From: UBA5448 sp045536965
GTDB lineage: Bacteria; Bacillota; Clostridia; Oscillospirales; SIG627
DNA: 64,000 bases
Assembly: GCA_045536965.1 (NCBI GenBank)
Contig: JAZSON010000012.1
Span: forward strand, 186,001-250,000
Reading direction: 5' to 3'
The position numbers were made by a program, and so were the translations under genes. Under the pieces are notes generated by a model. That model did no database searches and was not told the origin of the DNA. It saw only the letters and a list, made by a program, of their open reading frames with translations. Of the stretch, positions 59,058 through 64,000 are shown piece by piece. Positions within the stretch are counted from its first letter, which is position 1; every line of letters starts with the position of its first letter.

Positions 59058-59086
59058 TTGCTTTGCAGGCAAAGATATGATATACT
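59058..59086 (+). promoter_or_regulatory. Promoter of hisS-aspS
   Basis: TTGCTT (59058) and TATACT (59081), 17-base spacer. The leader of about 75 bases is too short for a T-box and none is seen. Confidence 0.65.
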
Positions 59087-59167
59087 TTATTTTGTATCCG
59101 TATATTATAGGTTATTTTGCGCTATTTTGCGATTTTTATATCAGTTTAGCGGGAAGGAAAGATTTTT

Positions 59168-60439
59168 ATGCTACAAAAACCACGAGGCACAACCGATATT
59201 TTACCGGGAGAATCCGAGCTTTGGCAGGAAACAGAGGACATTTTAAGAAAAACAGCTTCTTTGTACGGCTTTTCCGAAGTACGCCTGCCCACCTTTGAGG
59301 TTTCCGAGCTTTATCAGCGCGGTGTCGGAGAAACAAGCGACGTTGTGCAAAAAGAAATGTATACCTTCGTAGACAACGATCGCCGCAGTATGACCCTGCG
59401 CCCCGAAGGAACCGCCGGCGTTGTACGTTGTGTGATTGAAAACTCTCTGGCATCGGGCGCTTTGCCGCTTGCTCTCTCTTACTTTGTCAACTGCTTCCGT
59501 TATGAAAAACCCGAATCGGGCAGATTCCGCGAATTTTCCCAGTTTGGTGTTGAACTGTTTGGTGCAGATGCACCCGTTGCCGATGCTAACGTCATCATGC
59601 TGGGACGGGATATGTTCCGCAATCTCGGTATTAAACAAATCTCCTTGCAGATCAACTCCATCGGCTGCCGCTCCTGCAGACCCGCCTATCGCGAGGCCTT
59701 GCGTTCTTATTTTGCGCAGTACACTGATCAGTTATGCGAAACTTGTTTGGGACGTCTCAACACCAATCCGCTCCGCATCGTTGATTGCAAGAGCGAAATC
59801 TGTTCCAAAATTGCCGAAAATGCCCCCAAAACCATCGATCACCTCTGTCCTGACTGCCGCGCCCATTTTGATGCGGTCAAAGCATGTCTGGATGCCGCAG
59901 GGGTAGATTATACCGTCAATACCCATATTGTACGCGGACTGGACTATTATCAAAGAACCGTTTTCGAATTTGTATCCACCAATGACAGTTTCCGTTCGAC
60001 GCTGTGCGGCGGTGGACGCTATGACGGATTGGTGGAAGAACTCGACGGACCTCCCGTTTCGGGTATCGGTTTTGCCACCGGTATCAATCGCTTGATCATG
60101 GCCATGAAAGCCGAAGGCAAACAACCGTATGAAGCCGATGCACCTGTGATTTACATTGCTTCTTTGGGTGCCGAAGCGCAAAAATACGCCTTTACCCTTG
60201 CTGCTGCGCTCCGTGAAAAAAATCTCTACGCTGCATTTGATCAAACCGGCCGCAGCTTAAAGGCACAGATGAAATACGCCGACAAAAAACACGCGGCTTT
60301 CACTTTGATCGTCGGTGACGGCGAGCTGGAGCAGGGACAGGCAACTCTGAAAAATATGAGCGACGGTACACAGCAGTCGGTATCGCTCCATGATTTTGAT
60401 AACATTGCCGCACTCATCGGAAAGGAAAAGGATCTTTAA
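59168..60439 (+). CDS. hisS: Histidyl-tRNA synthetase
   Basis: Class II synthetase charging tRNA-His. 423 residues. Seen: motif 2 with LRPEGTAGVVR and FSQFGVELFG, the histidine-specific VRGLDYYQRTVFEF, GGRYDGLVE and motif 3 GIGFATGINRLI, then an anticodon-binding domain. A GGGAAGG site lies a few bases upstream. Its stop is one base before the aspS start, the classic hisS-aspS pair of Firmicutes. Confidence 0.97.
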   Translation: MLQKPRGTTDILPGESELWQETEDILRKTASLYGFSEVRLPTFEVSELYQRGVGETSDVVQKEMYTFVDNDRRSMTLRPEGTAGVVRCVIENSLASGALPLALSYFVNCFRYEKPESGRFREFSQFGVELFGADAPVADANVIMLGRDMFRNLGIKQISLQINSIGCRSCRPAYREALRSYFAQYTDQLCETCLGRLNTNPLRIVDCKSEICSKIAENAPKTIDHLCPDCRAHFDAVKACLDAAGVDYTVNTHIVRGLDYYQRTVFEFVSTNDSFRSTLCGGGRYDGLVEELDGPPVSGIGFATGINRLIMAMKAEGKQPYEADAPVIYIASLGAEAQKYAFTLAAALREKNLYAAFDQTGRSLKAQMKYADKKHAAFTLIVGDGELEQGQATLKNMSDGTQQSVSLHDFDNIAALIGKEKDL

Positions 60440-60440
60440 T

Positions 60441-62201
60441 ATGGAAAGAACACATTATTGCGCCGCTTTACGAGAAGAAGATATCGGAAAAAGAGTTTGT
60501 GTCTGCGGTTGGGTTCAACGGCAGAGAAATTTAGGCAGTCTCATTTTTATTGACCTGCGCGACCGCACGGGTATCATTCAGCTCGCCTTTGACGAGACCT
60601 CTGACAGTGCCGTTTTCGCTACCGCTACCGAGGCAAGAAGCGAATTTGTTCTTTGCGCCAAGGGTACCGTCCGCGAGCGTGACAGCAAGAATCCCGCATT
60701 ACCCACCGGAAACATTGAGGTTTTCGTTGATTCTTTGAAGATTTTGGGGCGTTCCCAGACCCCTCCCTTTGAAATTGTCGAAAATTCGGTTGTCAACGAA
60801 GAACTTCGTTTGAAATACCGCTATCTCGACCTGCGCCGTCCCGATCTGATGTCCAATCTGCTTCTCCGTCATAAGCTGGTCAAGGTCACCCGCGACTATT
60901 TTGACGAAAATGGCTTTATTGAAATCGAAACCCCCATCCTCATCAAATCAACACCCGAAGGCGCCCGCGACTATTTGGTCCCCAGCCGTGTGCATCCCGG
61001 TACGTTTTACGCTTTGCCCCAATCGCCGCAGCTTTATAAGCAGCTTTCCATGGTAGCGGGCTTTGACCGCTATATGCAAATCGCTCGCTGCTTCCGCGAC
61101 GAAGATCTTCGCGCCGACAGACAGCCGGAATTTACTCAAATTGACCTTGAAATGTCCTTTGTGGATATGGAAGATGTTCTTTCCATGGTGGAAGGATATA
61201 TGGCAAGAATTTTCCGCGAAATTCTGCAAGTGGAAATCCCGCTGCCTCTCCCTCGTTTGACCTATAAAGAAGCCATGAATCGTTATGGCAGCGACAAACC
61301 CGACACACGGTATGGGTTGGAAATTCAAGATATTTCCGCGCTCTGCGCTGATTGCGGTTTTGGTGTCTTTACCGACACGATTGCCGCAGGCGGCAGTGTA
61401 CGCGCCATTTGTGCCAAGGGCGGCGCCGAAAAAATGAGCCGCAAGGATTTTGATAAACTGACCGAAATGGTGCGCGGTATTGGTGCGAAGGGTTTGGCTT
61501 ATGCCAGATGGATGCCCGAAGGCTTAACCTCTTCATTTTCCAAATTCGTCACGCCCGAATGGCTTGAAAAACTGGCCGAAACGGTTGGCGCTGCACAAGG
61601 GGATGCCATCCTCATTCTGTCCGACACCAACAACGGCAAGCTTCTCTCTTATATGGGCGCTTTGCGTACAGAACTGTCGGTACGCTTAAACGTTGAGAAA
61701 AAGGGTTATAATCTCCTTTGGATCGTCGAATTTCCCTTCTTTGAATACGATGAGGAATCGGGCGAATGGCTTGCTATGCACCATCCTTTCACCGCACCTC
61801 TGGACGAATGTCTGCCCTATCTTGAAAGTGATAAAGCCAATGTTCGCGCCAAAGCCTACGATTTGGTCTTCAACGGCATTGAGCTTTCTTCCGGCTCTAT
61901 TCGCATCACAGATCCCGAATTGCAAAACAGAATCTTCAATCTACTCGGCCTTTCTGACGAAGAAGCCAAGATCAAATTCGGTTATCTTCTCGATGCTTTC
62001 CGTTACGGTGCTCCTCCGCACGGCGGTATGGGTATCGGGTTGGATCGTCTTTGCATGCAGCTTCTCGGTCTGGACAGCTTGCGGGAAGTCATCGCTTTCC
62101 CGAAGGTACAAAATGCTTCGGAGCTCATGACTGCTTGTCCCGCCACCGTACCGCAAAAAGCGCTGGATGATCTTCACATCGAGATCACAAAAAAGGCATA
62201 A
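60441..62201 (+). CDS. aspS: Aspartyl-tRNA synthetase (bacterial type)
   Basis: Class II synthetase, 586 residues. Seen: N-terminal OB fold (VCVCGWVQRQRNLGSLIFIDLRDRTG, shown here as the WVQRQR...DLRDRTG core), QSPQLYKQL, FRDEDLRADRQPEFTQID, bacterial GAD insertion (about 290-410) and C-terminal GIGLDRLCMQLLG. The ATG is one base after the hisS stop; an upstream in-frame start lies inside hisS. Whether it also charges tRNA-Asn depends on gatCAB or asnS, not seen here. Confidence 0.97.
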   Translation: MERTHYCAALREEDIGKRVCVCGWVQRQRNLGSLIFIDLRDRTGIIQLAFDETSDSAVFATATEARSEFVLCAKGTVRERDSKNPALPTGNIEVFVDSLKILGRSQTPPFEIVENSVVNEELRLKYRYLDLRRPDLMSNLLLRHKLVKVTRDYFDENGFIEIETPILIKSTPEGARDYLVPSRVHPGTFYALPQSPQLYKQLSMVAGFDRYMQIARCFRDEDLRADRQPEFTQIDLEMSFVDMEDVLSMVEGYMARIFREILQVEIPLPLPRLTYKEAMNRYGSDKPDTRYGLEIQDISALCADCGFGVFTDTIAAGGSVRAICAKGGAEKMSRKDFDKLTEMVRGIGAKGLAYARWMPEGLTSSFSKFVTPEWLEKLAETVGAAQGDAILILSDTNNGKLLSYMGALRTELSVRLNVEKKGYNLLWIVEFPFFEYDEESGEWLAMHHPFTAPLDECLPYLESDKANVRAKAYDLVFNGIELSSGSIRITDPELQNRIFNLLGLSDEEAKIKFGYLLDAFRYGAPPHGGMGIGLDRLCMQLLGLDSLREVIAFPKVQNASELMTACPATVPQKALDDLHIEITKKA

Positions 62202-62228
62202 TAAATTTCGCAAATCTGGAGGAAAATT

Positions 62229-63242
62229 ATGATTGAAATTTCCGGATTAACCAAACGATATGGCAAAAAAACCGTTCTGGACCATATCAGTTTTTCGGTC
62301 AATGAAGGGGAGATCGTGGGCTTTCTCGGGCCAAACGGCGCAGGAAAATCCACCACAATGAATATTTTGGCAGGATATATTTCCTGTAACGAAGGTTCAG
62401 CCAAAATCGGCGGGGTGGACATTCTTGAAAATCCCATTGAAGCCAAAAAGAAAATCGGTTATCTGCCTGAAAATCCCCCGCTCTATCCCGAAATGACGGT
62501 GCGGGAATATCTGACGTTTGTATATGGTCTGAAAAATTGCAAGCTTAACCGCGATCGGCATTTGGGCGAGATTGTAGCCGTCACCCGTTTGGATGACGTT
62601 TATGACCGCGCCATCGGAAATTTGTCGAAAGGTTATCGCCAACGTGTCGGTATTGCACAAGCGTTGATCGGCAATCCGCAGGTTCTTATTTTTGACGAAC
62701 CTACCATCGGTCTTGATCCCAAACAAATTATTGAGATCCGCAAATTGATCAAAGCGCTCGGAAAAGATCATACCATTCTTATTTCCTCTCATATTTTGAC
62801 CGAGGTGCAAACCGTTTGCGACCGTGTGGTCATTTTGCACGAGGGTAAAGTGGTAGCCAACGATAAAACCGAAGACCTTTCCAAAATCGTCGATGTTCCA
62901 AAGCGCCTGATCGCAACCATCGCAGGTCCCAAAGCTGAAATTTTAAAAATGCTTAAAAACGGTCAAGGCATCCTTTATGCCGAGCACATGGGTGAACGGG
63001 ATGGAGGAAGCCATGCCTTTATGATCGAGGCACAACCCAATTTAGATATTCGCAAACCTCTTTTCTATGCTCTTTCCGAACAGGGTTGGCCGTTGCTCGG
63101 CTTAGAAGCTATGGGCATGACTTTGGAAGACGTATTTATTTATCTGACCTCAACCGCCAACGAGCGCACCCGTCTTCGCGCCGCCGCGGCAACCGTCACG
63201 GCCGATGAAGGAGAGGGAAAAAAGAAGGGAGGACGTAAATAA
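62229..63242 (+). CDS. ABC transporter ATP-binding protein (GldA-like exporter type)
   Basis: Cytoplasmic ATPase of an ABC-2 exporter, 337 residues. Seen: Walker A GPNGAGKSTT, Q-loop region GYLPENPPLYPEMTVREYL, signature NLSKGYRQRVGIAQAL, Walker B VLIFDEPTIGLDP, switch His in ISSHIL, then a C-terminal DUF4162-like extension (about 215-310). GGAGG precedes the ATG. Overlaps the permease gene by one base (TAATG). With the next two genes it matches the GldA/GldF/GldG-type set common in Clostridia; substrate unknown. Confidence 0.93.
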   Translation: MIEISGLTKRYGKKTVLDHISFSVNEGEIVGFLGPNGAGKSTTMNILAGYISCNEGSAKIGGVDILENPIEAKKKIGYLPENPPLYPEMTVREYLTFVYGLKNCKLNRDRHLGEIVAVTRLDDVYDRAIGNLSKGYRQRVGIAQALIGNPQVLIFDEPTIGLDPKQIIEIRKLIKALGKDHTILISSHILTEVQTVCDRVVILHEGKVVANDKTEDLSKIVDVPKRLIATIAGPKAEILKMLKNGQGILYAEHMGERDGGSHAFMIEAQPNLDIRKPLFYALSEQGWPLLGLEAMGMTLEDVFIYLTSTANERTRLRAAAATVTADEGEGKKKGGRK

Positions 63243-63946
63243 TGTCTGCCATATACAAAAAGGAACTGCGTTCCTTTTTTATCACCCCCATCGGATACGT
63301 CTTTTTGATCGTCTTTTTAGCCGTTTCGGGCGGCATTTTTTCGGTTACCAATCTGCTTGCCACCACGACCGATACAGCTTCGTATTTTTCCGTTCTGCTC
63401 ATCACCTTTATTATCCTGATTCCTTTGATCACCATGCGTTTGATGAGCGAAGAAAGAAAAACGCGAACCGAGCAGCTTCTGCTCACCGCGCCCGTCAGCC
63501 TATTCAGTGTGATTTTTGCTAAATTTCTGGCCGCTTATACCTTGTTTGCCGGCGCATATCTCATTTCCTGTCTCCATTTTATTACGCTGTATATGTTCGG
63601 CAATCCCAACACTTGGGTACTGATTTCTTCGTCGGTCGGCGTTTTGTTCGTGGGAGCCGCTTTCATTGCCATCGGTCTTTTTGTTTCCTGCCTGAGTGAA
63701 AACCAATTCGTTTCGGCTGTTTTCACCATTGCATCTCTTGCCGTCTTTTTAATTCTCAGCGTTGTTTCTGATAGCAGCACCAGTGCCATTGTGCGTACTG
63801 TGTTAAAGTGGCTGTCGATTTATGACCGCTACTATGCCTTCTCGGCAGGTCTTTTCGATTTGACAGCTATTTTGTATTACAGTTCCATTTGTATCGTGTT
63901 TTTATTCCTGTCGGTTCGCTTGTATGAAAAGCGCCGCTGGAGTTGA
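63242..63946 (+). CDS. ABC-2-type permease (GldF-like)
   Basis: Membrane subunit of the exporter, 234 residues with six hydrophobic segments (near 17-37, 50-72, 98-122, 132-158, 165-185, 208-228). AIYKKELRSFFITPIGYVF at the start and LMSEERKTRTEQLLLTAPVS after the second helix are family hallmarks. Coupled to the ATPase gene by a one-base overlap and followed by the GldG-like gene 18 bases later. Confidence 0.92.
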   Translation: MSAIYKKELRSFFITPIGYVFLIVFLAVSGGIFSVTNLLATTTDTASYFSVLLITFIILIPLITMRLMSEERKTRTEQLLLTAPVSLFSVIFAKFLAAYTLFAGAYLISCLHFITLYMFGNPNTWVLISSSVGVLFVGAAFIAIGLFVSCLSENQFVSAVFTIASLAVFLILSVVSDSSTSAIVRTVLKWLSIYDRYYAFSAGLFDLTAILYYSSICIVFLFLSVRLYEKRRWS

Positions 63947-63964
63947 GAAAGGAGGAAATTTATC

Positions 63965-64000
63965 ATGAAAAAGAATATTTTTTCCGCCTTTTTAAAAGCA
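63965..64000 (+). CDS. Start of next gene, probably GldG-like protein (cut by window edge)
   Basis: ATG after AGGAGGAAATTTATC, then MKKNIFSAFLKA; only 12 codons are in the window. The position after an ABC-2 ATPase/permease pair suggests the GldG-family auxiliary subunit; identity rests on context only. Confidence 0.5.
   Translation, partial: MKKNIFSAFLKA

Noticed and set aside
59087..59167. T-box leader of hisS
   Set aside because: Leader is too short and lacks the conserved T-box sequence.

Overview
The window looks like a chromosomal segment of an anaerobic, fermentative, Gram-positive gut Clostridium-type bacterium, probably of the Oscillospirales/Christensenellales kind. This placement is inferred from gene content; no rRNA is present. 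The supporting signs are AGGAGG-type ribosome sites, TTGACA/TATAAT promoters, a Rex regulator, a trimeric [FeFe] hydrogenase, NfnAB transhydrogenase, soluble Hdr/Flx proteins, and secreted or cytosolic glycan-active proteins. Base composition is roughly balanced, except for an AT-rich restriction-type gene near 57-58.6 kb.

Layout. 0-2.2 kb: end of a TsaD-like paralogue, then xseA and xseB. 2.2-5.5 kb: a BspA-type leucine-rich-repeat lipoprotein and an unrecognised membrane protein. 5.6-5.8 kb: tRNA-Pro(GGG). 5.85-24.0 kb (minus strand): a continuous co-directional array of 18 genes. In transcription order these are rex, a small [2Fe-2S] protein, hydC, hydB, hydA, an orphan SpoIIE-type C-terminal domain, an LDH-family malate/lactate dehydrogenase, class II fumarase, hdrB, hdrC, hdrA, flxD(mvhD), flxC, flxB, flxA, frdB-like, frdA-like and an AspT/SucE-type exporter. 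24.2-29.2 kb: a LysR regulator, nfnB-nfnA and a SulP transporter. 29.4-35.2 kb: GH36 alpha-galactosidase, a DUF6512-type membrane protein, ComEC and an amidase lipoprotein. 35.4-43.6 kb: complete argG-H-C-(ABM protein)-J-B-D-F arginine cluster. 43.7-56.7 kb: sugar and cell-surface region (two AraC regulators, Gfo/Idh oxidoreductase, sugar isomerase, GH29 fucosidase, GHL6-type protein, surface proteins, peptide-binding lipoprotein). 56.9-58.95 kb: AT-rich GmrSD/DUF262-type gene behind an iteron array and beside tRNA-Ser(GGA). 59.1-64 kb: hisS, aspS and the start of a GldA/GldF/GldG-type ABC exporter operon.

Main point. The 18-gene array encodes, side by side, everything needed to carry reducing equivalents to succinate without a membrane quinol system. 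It has a malate dehydrogenase-like enzyme (LDH fold with Arg at the specificity position), fumarase, a soluble fumarate-reductase-type flavoprotein plus Fe-S subunit, an NADH-linked FlxABCD-HdrABC complex with all ten non-cubane-cluster cysteines of HdrB intact, a likely succinate exporter, the bifurcating hydrogenase HydABC, and the NADH sensor Rex at the head. I infer a flavin-based bifurcation in which NADH reduces ferredoxin while the exergonic branch reduces fumarate. Hydrogenase and NfnAB would then re-balance ferredoxin, NADH and NADPH. The individual families are known. The coupling of Hdr/Flx to a FrdAB lacking a membrane anchor is my inference and the most interesting lead here.
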